From Achromobacter piechaudii NBRC 102461 (GTDB lineage: Bacteria > Pseudomonadota > Gammaproteobacteria > Burkholderiales > Burkholderiaceae_B), in contig NZ_BCTK01000015.1 in assembly GCF_001571245.1 (NCBI RefSeq), positions 186,001 through 250,000 on the forward strand: 64,000 bases of DNA. The letters are read 5' to 3'. Both the position numbers and the translations under genes were made by a program. The notes below the pieces were generated by a model. It ran no database searches and was not told the origin of the DNA. It worked only from the letters and a program-made list of their open reading frames with translations. Positions 53,386 to 62,325 of this stretch are shown here, piece after piece. Within the stretch, counting starts at the first letter, position 1; each line of letters starts with the position of its first letter.

Positions 53386-54221
53386 AGTCGTTTGCCCAAC
53401 GTTATATGCGCAACTATGGCGCGGTGGCAGGTCTTGCCATCATGCTGATCGTTGTGATCGTGGCGCTGGCCGCGCCGCTGCTATATCAAGAATCGCCATG
53501 GATGATGGTGGCCGACCCGCTGATTCCGCCCTTCACCAACGCCGACTATCCCTTCGGCACCGACATGCTGGGGCGCGACATCACGGCCGGCCTCGTGTGG
53601 GGCGCGCGGGTCTCGTTGATGGTCGGCCTGCTGTCGACCGCCGTCGCGTTGCTGTTCGGCATCCTGGTCGGATCGGTGGCCGGCTACTGCGGCGGCCGCG
53701 TGGATGACGCGCTGATGCGCTTTACCGAGTTCTTCCAGACCATCCCGCAACTGGCCATGGCCGTCGTGCTGGTGGCCATCCTGAGCCCGTCGGTCTATTC
53801 CATCATGGGCGCCATCGCGGTGGTGTCCTGGCCACCCGCCGCGCGGCTGGTGCGCTCGGAATTCATGACGCTCAAGCAGCGCGAATTCGTCCAGGCCGCC
53901 ATCGTCATCGGCCAGACGCCCGCGCGCATCGTCAGCACGCAGATTCTGCCCAACGCCATGTCGCCCATCATCGTGTCGGCCTCGTTCATGGTGGCCACCG
54001 CCATCCTGACGGAATCGTCCCTGTCCTTCCTGGGCCTGGGCGACCGCAACCTGATGAGCTGGGGTTTCATGATCGGCGCAGCGCGCACGATGATCCGCGA
54101 AGCCTGGTGGATGAGCGTATGGCCCGGCGTGGCCATCCTGCTGACCGTGCTGGCCATCAACCTGATCGGCGAAGGCTTGAACGACGCCCTGAACCCCCAA
54201 CTGCGCAAGCGCGGCGAATAG
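53382..54221 (+). CDS. ABC transporter permease, DppC-type
   Basis: A 279-residue inner-membrane subunit. It shows the DppC N-terminus (GAVAGLAIMLIVVIVALAAPLL), YPFGTDMLGRDITAGLVWGARVSLMVG, and the EAA loop REFVQAAIVIGQTPARIVSTQILPN. The start overlaps the previous stop, and 9 nt separate its stop from the ATPase gene, indicating a single operon. Confidence 0.94.
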   Translation: MKSFAQRYMRNYGAVAGLAIMLIVVIVALAAPLLYQESPWMMVADPLIPPFTNADYPFGTDMLGRDITAGLVWGARVSLMVGLLSTAVALLFGILVGSVAGYCGGRVDDALMRFTEFFQTIPQLAMAVVLVAILSPSVYSIMGAIAVVSWPPAARLVRSEFMTLKQREFVQAAIVIGQTPARIVSTQILPNAMSPIIVSASFMVATAILTESSLSFLGLGDRNLMSWGFMIGAARTMIREAWWMSVWPGVAILLTVLAINLIGEGLNDALNPQLRKRGE

Positions 54222-54230
54222 GAGGCCACC

Positions 54231-55862
54231 ATGACCGAAGCCACGCCTCTGCTGTCCATACAGAACCTGAGTATCGCGCTGCCTCGCGGCGGCGACCGGC
54301 CCTTTGCCGTGCAAGACGTGTCCTACGACATACGCGCGGGCGAAATCCTGTGCATCGTGGGCGAATCCGGGTCGGGAAAATCCATGAGCGCCAACGCCAT
54401 CATGGGCCTGCTGCCCGACTACCTCACGCCCCAGCAGGGCCGCATCCTGTTCCGGGGCCAAGACCTGCTGCGGCAGGATGAAGCCACCTTGCAAGCCATG
54501 CGCGGCAAGGACATGGCGATGATTTTCCAGGAGCCCTTGTCGGCCCTGAACCCGCTGATGACCGTGGGTGAACAGATCAGCGAAGTCATGCGTGTGCACG
54601 ACGCCTACCCCGGCGCCGAGCGGATGAGACGCACGCTGGAACTGCTGGACTTCGTGGGGCTGCCGGACCCGGCAACGCTCTATCACGTCTACCCGTTTCG
54701 GCTGTCAGGCGGCCAACGCCAACGCGTGATGATCGCCATGGCGCTGGCGCTTGAGCCCGCCCTGCTGATCGCGGACGAGCCCACCACGGCGCTGGACGTC
54801 ACCACGCAGGCGCAGATATTGGCCCTGATCGCCCGCATCCAGAAAGAAAAAGGAATGGGCGTGATGTTCGTCACGCATGATTTCGGCGTGGTGGCGGAAA
54901 TTGCCCATCGCGTCGCCGTCATGGAAAAAGGCGTGCTGGTCGAACAAGGCCCCGCCGACGAGGTGCTGAACCGCCCGCGCCATCCGTACACCCAGCGCCT
55001 GATCGCGGCAGTGCCGCATCGGCGCGGCGAAGAACGCGCGGCCAGCGCCGACGATGCGCCCGTGCTGGAAGTGAAAGACCTGAAGAAAACCTATGTGATC
55101 GGCCACGGCTGGCTGGGCGGCAAACGCGAAGTGCATGCGGTGGACGGCGTCAGCTTTGCCGTCAGGCGCGGCGAAACGCTGGGCATCGTAGGGGAATCGG
55201 GATCGGGCAAATCGACGATCGGCAAATGCCTGCTGAAGCTGGTGGGCATCAACGGCGGCCAACTGATCTTCAACGGCCAGGACATCGCCGCCATGTCGGA
55301 AGCGCGCTTTCGCCCGCTGCGCCACGATATCCAGATGATCTTCCAGGACCCCTTCGCCTCGCTCAACCCGCGCCACACCGTGGGCCGCATCATCAGCGAC
55401 GGCCCCGTGGCCAACGGCGTGCCGCGCGCCCAGGCCGAAGCCCGCGTGCGCGAACTGCTGTCGCTCGTCGGGCTGGACCCGTCCGCCTTCGACCGCTATC
55501 CCAATCAGTTCTCGGGAGGCCAACGCCAACGTATCGGCATCGCGCGGGCGCTGGCGCTGGAACCCAAGGTACTGGTCGCCGATGAATCCGTTTCGGCGCT
55601 GGACGTATCGGTGCAGGCCCAGGTGCTGCAACTGCTGCACGACCTGCAACAACGCCTGCGGATTGCGCTGGTCTTCATCACCCACGACCTGCGCGTCGCC
55701 GCGCAGATCTGCAATTCGGTGCTGGTGATGCACCGTGGCAAGGTGGTCGAATATGGCTCGCCTTCCCAGATCTTCGACAGGCCGCAACACGCCTACACGC
55801 GGCAATTGATCGCCGCCGTGCCCGGCCAGCATTGGGACCCCACTCAGGCCACAATGGCCTGA
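54231..55862 (+). CDS. Dipeptide-type ABC ATPase, DppD-DppF fusion
   Basis: A 543-residue protein with two complete nucleotide-binding domains. The first has Walker [10 protein letters not shown] (44-51), signature LSGGQRQRV and Walker [13 protein letters not shown]. The second has Walker [10 protein letters not shown] (321-328), signature FSGGQRQRI and [11 protein letters not shown]. The oligopeptide-transporter C-terminal extension follows each. One polypeptide therefore supplies both ATPases that usually come from two genes, as in GsiA/YejF-type systems. Confidence 0.94.
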   Translation: MTEATPLLSIQNLSIALPRGGDRPFAVQDVSYDIRAGEILCIVGESGSGKSMSANAIMGLLPDYLTPQQGRILFRGQDLLRQDEATLQAMRGKDMAMIFQEPLSALNPLMTVGEQISEVMRVHDAYPGAERMRRTLELLDFVGLPDPATLYHVYPFRLSGGQRQRVMIAMALALEPALLIADEPTTALDVTTQAQILALIARIQKEKGMGVMFVTHDFGVVAEIAHRVAVMEKGVLVEQGPADEVLNRPRHPYTQRLIAAVPHRRGEERAASADDAPVLEVKDLKKTYVIGHGWLGGKREVHAVDGVSFAVRRGETLGIVGESGSGKSTIGKCLLKLVGINGGQLIFNGQDIAAMSEARFRPLRHDIQMIFQDPFASLNPRHTVGRIISDGPVANGVPRAQAEARVRELLSLVGLDPSAFDRYPNQFSGGQRQRIGIARALALEPKVLVADESVSALDVSVQAQVLQLLHDLQQRLRIALVFITHDLRVAAQICNSVLVMHRGKVVEYGSPSQIFDRPQHAYTRQLIAAVPGQHWDPTQATMA

Positions 55863-55907
55863 TCCCACGCCCTCATCCACACCATGACTCGTTCAGGAGA
55901 CTTCCCC

Positions 55908-56198
55908 GTGCAACGCCCCGCCGCCATCCCCACCGTGCAAATCGACAACGACCGCGTCACCGTCACCGAATGGCGCTTTCCGCCTGGCGGTGAAACGGGC
56001 TGGCATCGCCATGGCATGAACTACGTGGTCGTGCCGCAAACCACCGGCCCCTTGCTGCTGGATACGCCCGACGGCCAGATCACGAGCCAGCTTACGACCG
56101 GCATCGCCTACTATCGACCCGTTGGCGTTGAACACAACGTCATCAACCCCAGCGACACCGAATTCGTTTTTGTCGAAATCGAAATCAAGCAGGCTTGA
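55908..56198 (+). CDS. Small cupin-domain protein
   Basis: A 96-residue single-domain cupin. Metal-type ligands are seen in GWHRHGMNYVVVPQ (cupin motif 1) and VGVEHNVINPSD (motif 2 His). The start was set at GTG 55908 because AGGAG lies 8 nt upstream. The ATG at 55884 lacks a ribosome site. It sits between the ABC ATPase and the deacetylase gene in the same direction. It may be an isomerase, a dioxygenase-like enzyme or a small-molecule binder. Confidence 0.8.
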   Translation: MQRPAAIPTVQIDNDRVTVTEWRFPPGGETGWHRHGMNYVVVPQTTGPLLLDTPDGQITSQLTTGIAYYRPVGVEHNVINPSDTEFVFVEIEIKQA

Positions 56199-56217
56199 CG
56201 CGTCAGCGAGGACCATC

Positions 56218-57282
56218 ATGAAGGCGTTTTTCTCGGAAGAACAATTGCTGCACACTCCGCAGCAATTCATGCGGCTGGGTCGGATAAGCGCCCCCACCGA
56301 TCTGCCGTCCCGCGCGGAAAGCCTGCAAGGCGCCCTCGCCGCGCGAGGGATCCGCGTTCAAGCGCCTTCGGACTACGGTCGCAAGCCGCTTGAATCCATC
56401 CATAGCGCCGACTACCTGAACTTCCTGGAAACCGCCTACACGCGCTGGCAATCGTTGAAGGCGCCCGGCGTGGACCCGGGGCCGGAGGTCTTGCCCAACC
56501 TTTCGCCTTACTACAACGGCCGCGTCGAACAAGCCGGACGCGGGCCCTGCCCGTCTCCGTCCATCGTGGCGCAAGCGGGCTATTACCTGAGCGACCTGTC
56601 GTGCCCCATCGGGCCGCAGACATGGCGCTCGGCGCTGCGTTCCACCCACAGCGCGGTGGCGGCTGCCGACCATGTCGCCAGCACGTCGGGCATGGCCTAT
56701 GCGTTGTGCCGGCCGTCCGGCCACCACGCGCATCGGGACCGCGCGGGCGGGTTCTGCTATCTGAACAGCAGCGCCGCGGCGGCCAGCCGCCTGCTGCAAA
56801 CGTGGTCCAAGGTGGCGGTGCTGGATGTGGATGCACACCACGGCGATGGCACGCAGAACATCTTCTATCAGCGCGCGGACGTCATGACCGTGTCGCTGCA
56901 CGCCGACCCTGGCGCCTATTACCCCTTCTATACCGGCTACGCGGAAGAACGCGGCTACGGCGCGGGCGAAGGCTGCAACCTGAACCTGCCGCTGGCCCAT
57001 GGCTCGGGCAACGACCCGTTCCTGGCCGCGCTGGACACGGCCCTGACCGCGCTGTCGGGCTACGCACCAGAGGCCCTGGTGCTGGCGCTGGGGTTCGACA
57101 CCTATAAAGACGACCCGATCAGCGTGCTCAAGCTGGACATCGACGCCTACCGCGACATCGGCGCGCGCGTGGCCAGCCTGCGCCTGCCGACCGTCGTCGT
57201 GCAGGAAGGCGGCTACATGGTCCAGGCGATCGGCCCCGCCCTGGACGCGTTTCTGCAAGGCATCGGCCACGCAAGCGCCTGA
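56218..57282 (+). CDS. Histone-deacetylase-superfamily protein (acetylpolyamine amidohydrolase-like)
   Basis: A 354-residue zinc deacetylase. Active-site elements: the His pair in SGHHAHRD (about 167-170), GGFCYLN, zinc ligands D205 and H207 (DVDAHHGDGTQ), D294 (LGFDTYKDDP), and catalytic Y333 (GGYMV). The order and the FCYLNSSAAAA segment match bacterial acetylpolyamine amidohydrolases, which remove acetyl groups from acetylputrescine, acetylcadaverine or other N-acetyl amines. Its place after a nitrogen-regulated ABC importer suggests the imported compound is N-acylated. Confidence 0.92.
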   Translation: MKAFFSEEQLLHTPQQFMRLGRISAPTDLPSRAESLQGALAARGIRVQAPSDYGRKPLESIHSADYLNFLETAYTRWQSLKAPGVDPGPEVLPNLSPYYNGRVEQAGRGPCPSPSIVAQAGYYLSDLSCPIGPQTWRSALRSTHSAVAAADHVASTSGMAYALCRPSGHHAHRDRAGGFCYLNSSAAAASRLLQTWSKVAVLDVDAHHGDGTQNIFYQRADVMTVSLHADPGAYYPFYTGYAEERGYGAGEGCNLNLPLAHGSGNDPFLAALDTALTALSGYAPEALVLALGFDTYKDDPISVLKLDIDAYRDIGARVASLRLPTVVVQEGGYMVQAIGPALDAFLQGIGHASA

Positions 57283-57297
57283 CGCGCGGCTCATTCC

Positions 57298-58191
57298 ATG
57301 GCCTCCGTTCCCTCCGCTGTCCTCGCCACGCCCGCCACGTCACGTAACGCGGGCGTCTTGCTGTTCTTCGCCGCGCTGGTGGCCTTCGCCACGTTCGACG
57401 CGGGTTCCAAGCACATGCTGGAACGCTACCCCGCGCCCTTCCTGAACGTGATGCGATACCTGGCGGTCATCGTGCTGGCGATCTACATGCTGTGGCGCCA
57501 CAGCCCCGGACTGCGGCTGCGCGACGCGCCCGAAAAGCCGCTGCTGGTGCTGCGTGGCGTTGCGCTGGCCACGGTGGCTACCTGCTTCATGACCGCGCTG
57601 ACCTGGATGCCGCTGTCCGAAGCCACCGCCATCTACTTCACCTCGCCGCTCATCATGGTGGCGTTATCGCCCTGGCTGCTGGGCGAACAGGTGCGGCCCG
57701 TGCAGTGGCTGGCGGTAGCGGTGGGCTTTGCCGGCATGCTGCTGATCGTCCGGCCCGGCGGGGATCTGCCGCTGCTGGGCACGCTGCTGATGGCGGTGTC
57801 CGCCGTCTGCTACGCCATCTTCCAGGTGCTGACGCGCAAGCTGTCGGGCAAGGTGCCCGGCCCTGTGCAGTACGCCTATACGGCCATCATCTGCCTGGTC
57901 GCCACGGCGCTGCCAGCGCCCTTCTTTCTGCCCGACCCCTGGCCGACGCCGGCCGACATGGCAGCCATCATCGCACTGGGCGCATGCAGCGGGCTGGCGC
58001 AGGTGTTGTTGATCGCCGCGTTCCAACGGGTCTCGGCCGCCACCCTGGCGCCCTTGAATTATTTCCAGCTGCTGCTGGCCGTGCTGTTCAGCACCTTCTG
58101 GTTCCAGCGTCCTCCAGACAGCCTCGCGCTGGCGGGCATGGCGCTGATCATGGCTTCGGGGGTGTTCCTGGCGATGCGCCGCGCCACGTAG
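57298..58191 (+). CDS. EamA/DMT-superfamily transporter
   Basis: A 297-residue inner-membrane protein with ten helices in two EamA repeats (opening LVAFATFDAGSKHMLERYPA; second repeat TLLMAVSAVCYAIFQVLTRKL). It starts 15 nt after the deacetylase, so it is the last gene of that operon. It may export the product or a side product of the pathway. It converges on the LacI-type gene 9 bp away. Confidence 0.87.
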   Translation: MASVPSAVLATPATSRNAGVLLFFAALVAFATFDAGSKHMLERYPAPFLNVMRYLAVIVLAIYMLWRHSPGLRLRDAPEKPLLVLRGVALATVATCFMTALTWMPLSEATAIYFTSPLIMVALSPWLLGEQVRPVQWLAVAVGFAGMLLIVRPGGDLPLLGTLLMAVSAVCYAIFQVLTRKLSGKVPGPVQYAYTAIICLVATALPAPFFLPDPWPTPADMAAIIALGACSGLAQVLLIAAFQRVSAATLAPLNYFQLLLAVLFSTFWFQRPPDSLALAGMALIMASGVFLAMRRAT

Positions 58192-58200
58192 GGCCGGCGT

Positions 58201-59226
58201 TCAGCTGGTTTCGCGCTGCACCAGCGTGAAACCCAGATCCACATGCCGCTGCGCCACCGGCTCGCCCGCCAGATGCTGCATCAGCAGCCCGGCTGCCGAC
58301 ACGCCGATCTGATAACGGGGCGTGGCAATGGTGGACAACGGCGGCGTGGTCCAGGCGGTGCCGGCCAGGTCATGAAAGCCAATCAGCGCCATCTGCTCGG
58401 GCACGCGCACGCCCAGCCTGCCGCACTGGAACACCGCGCCTTGGGCCAAGTCATCGTTGCAAAAGAAGACGGCATCGCAATCGGGATGCTGGTGGCGCAG
58501 GGTTTCCAGCAATGAGGCGCCCAGGCTGATCGATGATTTTTCCGGCGTCATGATTTCCAGCGTGGCGTCGTAGCAGCCCGCATCGCGCAAGGCCTGACGC
58601 GCGCCTTCGCAGCGGCGCAAGGAACGCGGATCCAATTGCGCCCCGATGATGCCGATGCGCCGCCGTCCGCGCTCGACCAGATGGCGGCAAGCCGCGTAAC
58701 CCGAGTCGAATTGGGAAAAGCCTACGCTCATGTCTTCGCCATCGGTGAGCGTTTCGATAGTGTGCACGGTGGCGATCCCCTGGCGCCGCAGCAACGCCCA
58801 GGTGCCGGGATTGTGGTCGACGCCGGTCAGGATCAACCCGTCCGGCGAATGCTGCAGGTATTTGCGCAGCAGGGATTCTTCGGCGTCCAGCGAATACCCC
58901 GTCACGCCGATCAGCATGTGATAGCCGTGCTGATCCAGCACTTCCTTGATCCCCGAGATGATGTCCACGAACACCACGTTGCTCAAAGAGGGAATCAGCA
59001 CCACGATGGTTTGCGAGCGTGCCGACGCCAGCGCGCTGGCGGCATGGTTGGGCACATAGCCCAATTCCTGGCAGACGCGGGCAATGCGCAGGCGCAGCGC
59101 TTCGGCCACCTTGTCCGGCGTGCGCAACGCACGCGATACGGTGATGGCGCTGACGCCAGCGCGCCGCGCCACCTCTTGCATGGTGATGCGGCCTGCGTGC
59201 GAACTTCGAGGTTTACGGATGGACAT
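58201..59226 (-). CDS. LacI-family regulator (GntR-gluconate type)
   Basis: A 341-residue repressor. The LacI HTH and hinge (about 14-65) are TMQEVARRAGVSAITVSRALRTPDKV and ELGYVPNHAASALASARS, followed by a periplasmic-binding-like effector domain (about 70-340). It resembles gluconate/sugar-acid repressors. It diverges from the TRAP operon with a perfect 16-bp operator (59292-59307) between them, so autoregulation and repression of dctQM-P and the dehydratase are likely. Confidence 0.92.
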   Translation of the reverse strand: MSIRKPRSSHAGRITMQEVARRAGVSAITVSRALRTPDKVAEALRLRIARVCQELGYVPNHAASALASARSQTIVVLIPSLSNVVFVDIISGIKEVLDQHGYHMLIGVTGYSLDAEESLLRKYLQHSPDGLILTGVDHNPGTWALLRRQGIATVHTIETLTDGEDMSVGFSQFDSGYAACRHLVERGRRRIGIIGAQLDPRSLRRCEGARQALRDAGCYDATLEIMTPEKSSISLGASLLETLRHQHPDCDAVFFCNDDLAQGAVFQCGRLGVRVPEQMALIGFHDLAGTAWTTPPLSTIATPRYQIGVSAAGLLMQHLAGEPVAQRHVDLGFTLVQRETS

Positions 59227-59291
59227 CGGCCTTCAGGATCGGGTGGGCAGCGCGTAGTCTGACGCAAAAACTGGGGCTTGCCAAAAGCAAA

Positions 59292-59307
59292 ATGTTAGCG
59301 CTAACAT
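59292..59307. promoter_or_regulatory. LacI-type operator
   Basis: ATGTTAGCGCTAACAT, a perfect 16-bp palindrome with the central CG typical of LacI-family operators, in the lacI-type/dctQ intergenic region. Confidence 0.85.
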
Positions 59308-59359
59308 CCGCCAAAGCATAAACGAAAAAGGCCCCGGAAAACCGGGGTAGGAGACAAAC

Positions 59360-59902
59360 ATGCAAGCCTTGCCTTCCGGGCGGCCCGGCGGTTCGCCGTT
59401 GTCGCGCGCCGCCGATTGGTGTTTTGCGTTGCAGACCTGGCTGATGGTCGCCTGTCTGGTCGTCATGGTCGTGCTGCTGTTTGGCAACGTGGCGCTGCGC
59501 TACCTCTTCAATTCCGGCATCAACGCGTCCGACGAGGTGTCTCGCCTGGCGTTTGTCTGGCTGATTTTCCTGGGCGCCGTCATTGCCTTGCGCGAGCACC
59601 AGCACATCGGCGTGACGATGCTGGTCGAGCGCTTCGGCCCGCGTGCGCGCCGCATCTCGCATCTGTTCTGTCAGTTGCTGGTGCTGTGGGTGCTGTGGCT
59701 GATGGCGCAAGGCAGCTGGGTGCAGACCGTCATCGGCATGGACACCGTGCTGCCCGTCACGGGCATGCGGCTGGCGGTGTTCAACACGGCGGCGTTGTAC
59801 GCGTCGGTGGCCATGGCCATCCTGACCCTGATCGACATCGTGCGCGTGCTGGCCGGCGGCCCCTTGCCCGCCGAATCCAGCCCCGAAGACCCGCTCGTCT
59901 GA
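59360..59902 (+). CDS. TRAP transporter small permease (DctQ-type)
   Basis: A 180-residue inner-membrane subunit with four helices. The DctQ pattern FGNVALRYLFNSGINASDEVSRLAFVWLIFLGAVIALREHQHIGV is clear. It pairs with the DctM permease that follows. TAGGAG lies 7 nt before the ATG, and a small GC hairpin (CCCCGG-AAAA-CCGGGG, about 59331-59346) precedes it in the leader. Confidence 0.94.
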   Translation: MQALPSGRPGGSPLSRAADWCFALQTWLMVACLVVMVVLLFGNVALRYLFNSGINASDEVSRLAFVWLIFLGAVIALREHQHIGVTMLVERFGPRARRISHLFCQLLVLWVLWLMAQGSWVQTVIGMDTVLPVTGMRLAVFNTAALYASVAMAILTLIDIVRVLAGGPLPAESSPEDPLV

Positions 59903-59957
59903 TCCGGGCTCTGCCCACCCTCACGCGCCCGCCCCCTTCCCCGCCCGGAATCCTGCA

Positions 59958-61238
59958 ATGATCCTGACCGTCTTCCTGCTAGTGCTGCTGGGGCTGATCG
60001 CCCTGGGCATGCCGATCGCCTTTGCGCTGCTGCTCAGTGCCCTGGCCATGATGTTCCAGCTGGACTTCTACGACACCCAAATCCTCGCGCAGAACATGCT
60101 GACGGGCGCCAACAGCTTCACGCTGATGGCCGTGCCGCTGTTCATGCTGGCCGGCGAGCTGATGAACGCTGGCGGCATCTCGCGCCGCATCGTGCGCCTG
60201 GCCAGCATGTTCGTCGGTCACGTTCAAGGCGGGCTGGGCTACGTCGCGATTTTTGCCAGCGTGCTGCTGGCCGCGCTGTCCGGCTCCGCGGTGGCCGATG
60301 CCGCTGCGCTGGGCTCCTTGCTGATCCCCATGCTGCGCGAAAAAGGCTATGACGCGGGACAGGCGTCCGGCCTGATCGCAGCGGGCGGCATCGTGGCGCC
60401 CATCATTCCGCCGTCGATCTCATTCATCATCTTCGGCGTGGCCACCAACGTCTCCATCACCAAGCTGTTCTTCGCGGGTATCGCGCCCGGCCTGATGATG
60501 GGCCTGACCCTGGTGGCGGTATGGACGTGGGTGGCGCGCAAGCACGGCAGCATCAAGCCGTCGCCGCGCGAGCCGTGGCGCAATCGCATCAAGGCGCTGC
60601 GCGAATCGATATGGGCACTGATGCTGCCGGTCATCATCATCGGCGGGCTGCGCGGCGGGGTGTTCACGCCGACCGAAGCGGCCGTGGTGGCGGCGGTCTA
60701 CGCCCTGGGTGTCAGCCTGTTCGTCTATCGCGAGATCGGCCTGCGCGACCTCCTGCCCCTGTTCGTGAACGCCGCGCGCACGACCGCCGTGGTGATGTTC
60801 CTGGTTGCCGCCGCGATGGTGTCGTCCTACATGATCACGCTGGCGGACATGCCGCAGGACCTGATCGCGCTGCTGGAACCGGTCATGGACCAGCCCAAGC
60901 TGCTGATGTTCGCCTTGCTGGTGCTGCTGACCCTGGTGGGCACCGTCATGGACCTGACCCCCACCATCCTGATCCTGGCGCCGGTGCTGATGCCCGTGGT
61001 GACCAAGGCCGGCATCGACCCCGTGTACTTCGGCGTCATGTTCGTGATGGTCGGCTGCGTGGGCTTGCTGACCCCGCCCGTAGGCACCGTGCTGAACGTG
61101 GTCTGCGGCGTCGCCCGCATCAATATGGAAACCATCTGCAGGGGCGTGTGGCGCTACGTTGTCGCCTACACGGTCCTGCTGATTCTGCTGGTGATCTTCC
61201 CCGAACTGATCACCGTACCCGCACGCTGGATGCACTAG
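59958..61238 (+). CDS. TRAP transporter large permease (DctM-type)
   Basis: A 426-residue inner-membrane subunit with about twelve helices. Family blocks are present: GMPIAFALLLSALAMM, NSFTLMAVPLFMLAGELMNAGGI, ALSGSAVADAAALGSLLIPMLR, GGIVAPIIPPSISFIIFG and FTPTEAAVVAAVYA. It forms the Na+-driven channel of the TRAP system with the small subunit and the binding protein downstream. Confidence 0.96.
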   Translation: MILTVFLLVLLGLIALGMPIAFALLLSALAMMFQLDFYDTQILAQNMLTGANSFTLMAVPLFMLAGELMNAGGISRRIVRLASMFVGHVQGGLGYVAIFASVLLAALSGSAVADAAALGSLLIPMLREKGYDAGQASGLIAAGGIVAPIIPPSISFIIFGVATNVSITKLFFAGIAPGLMMGLTLVAVWTWVARKHGSIKPSPREPWRNRIKALRESIWALMLPVIIIGGLRGGVFTPTEAAVVAAVYALGVSLFVYREIGLRDLLPLFVNAARTTAVVMFLVAAAMVSSYMITLADMPQDLIALLEPVMDQPKLLMFALLVLLTLVGTVMDLTPTILILAPVLMPVVTKAGIDPVYFGVMFVMVGCVGLLTPPVGTVLNVVCGVARINMETICRGVWRYVVAYTVLLILLVIFPELITVPARWMH

Positions 61239-61265
61239 CGGCAAAAAACCCCAAGGAGGAGCACC

Positions 61266-62282
61266 ATGACCATTCGATTCAAAACCCGTTTACTCGTGTT
61301 GGCGACCGCGCTGTCCTGCGCCGTTGCCGGCGTGGCCGCCGCGGCCGACGTCAAGCCGCGCCTGATCCGTTTCGGCTACGGCCTGAACGAAGAAAGCGTC
61401 CAAGGCCGCGCCGCGCGCTACCTGGCGCAAGAGCTGGAGAAAGTCAGCGGCGGCAAATTGAAGATGAAGACCTTCGGCTCCGCCAACCTGGGTTCGGACG
61501 AGCAGATGCAAGGCGCGCTGGCTGGCGGCGCCCAGGAAATGATGGTGGGATCGACCGCGCCGCTGGCGGGCATGGTCAAGGAATTCGGCGTGTTCGACCT
61601 GCCCTTCCTGTTCAACAGCGAAAAGGAAGCGGACGCGGTGCTGGACGGCCAGTTGGGCCAGGATATGCTGAAGAAGCTGGAAGCCAAGGGCCTGGTCGGT
61701 CTGGTCTATTGGGAAAACGGTTTTCGCAACATGACCAATTCCAAGCGCCCGATCGCGCGTGCGGAAGACCTGCAAGGCATCAAGCTGCGCGTCATGCAGA
61801 ACCAGATCGCGCTGGGCGTGTTCAACACGCTGGGCGCCAACGCCGTGCCGATGCCGTTCTCTGAACTGTTCACCGCGCTGGAAACGCGCACGGTCGATGG
61901 CCAGGAAAACCCCATCACCACCATTCAAAGCAGCAAGTTCTACGAAGTGCAGCCCTTCCTGACGATCACGCGCCACGTTTACACCCCGTGGGTCGTGATG
62001 GCGTCCAAGAAGTGGTGGGACACGCTGTCGCCGGACGAGCAGAAGCTGGTGCGGCAGGCAGCCGAGGCCTCGCGCGATTTCGAGCGCAAGGATAGCCGCG
62101 CCGATTCCACCAAGGCCATGACCACGCTTGAACAGGCTGGCATGAAGATCAACACCGTCAGCCCCGAAGAAGTGGCCCGCATGCGCCAGAAGGTGCAACC
62201 GGTGGTCGACAAATACACGCAGGAATTGGGCCCCGACCTCATCAAGCAGTTGAACGATGAGATTCAGAAGGCGCGCAACTGA
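61266..62282 (+). CDS. TRAP transporter solute-binding protein (DctP-type)
   Basis: Periplasmic binding protein of 338 residues with a signal peptide ending near AGVAAAADV. DctP features: IRFGYGLNEESVQGRAARYLAQELEKVSGGKLK, and GIKLRVMQNQIALGVFNTLGANAVPMPFSELFTALETRTVDGQENP with the carboxylate-binding arginine in LRVMQ. The ligand is an organic or sugar acid. The downstream dehydratase points to an aldonate. Confidence 0.95.
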   Translation: MTIRFKTRLLVLATALSCAVAGVAAAADVKPRLIRFGYGLNEESVQGRAARYLAQELEKVSGGKLKMKTFGSANLGSDEQMQGALAGGAQEMMVGSTAPLAGMVKEFGVFDLPFLFNSEKEADAVLDGQLGQDMLKKLEAKGLVGLVYWENGFRNMTNSKRPIARAEDLQGIKLRVMQNQIALGVFNTLGANAVPMPFSELFTALETRTVDGQENPITTIQSSKFYEVQPFLTITRHVYTPWVVMASKKWWDTLSPDEQKLVRQAAEASRDFERKDSRADSTKAMTTLEQAGMKINTVSPEEVARMRQKVQPVVDKYTQELGPDLIKQLNDEIQKARN

Positions 62283-62325
62283 CGCCTTCGTCACTGACGC
62301 CCACGCGAAGCAAAGCGAGTTCACC

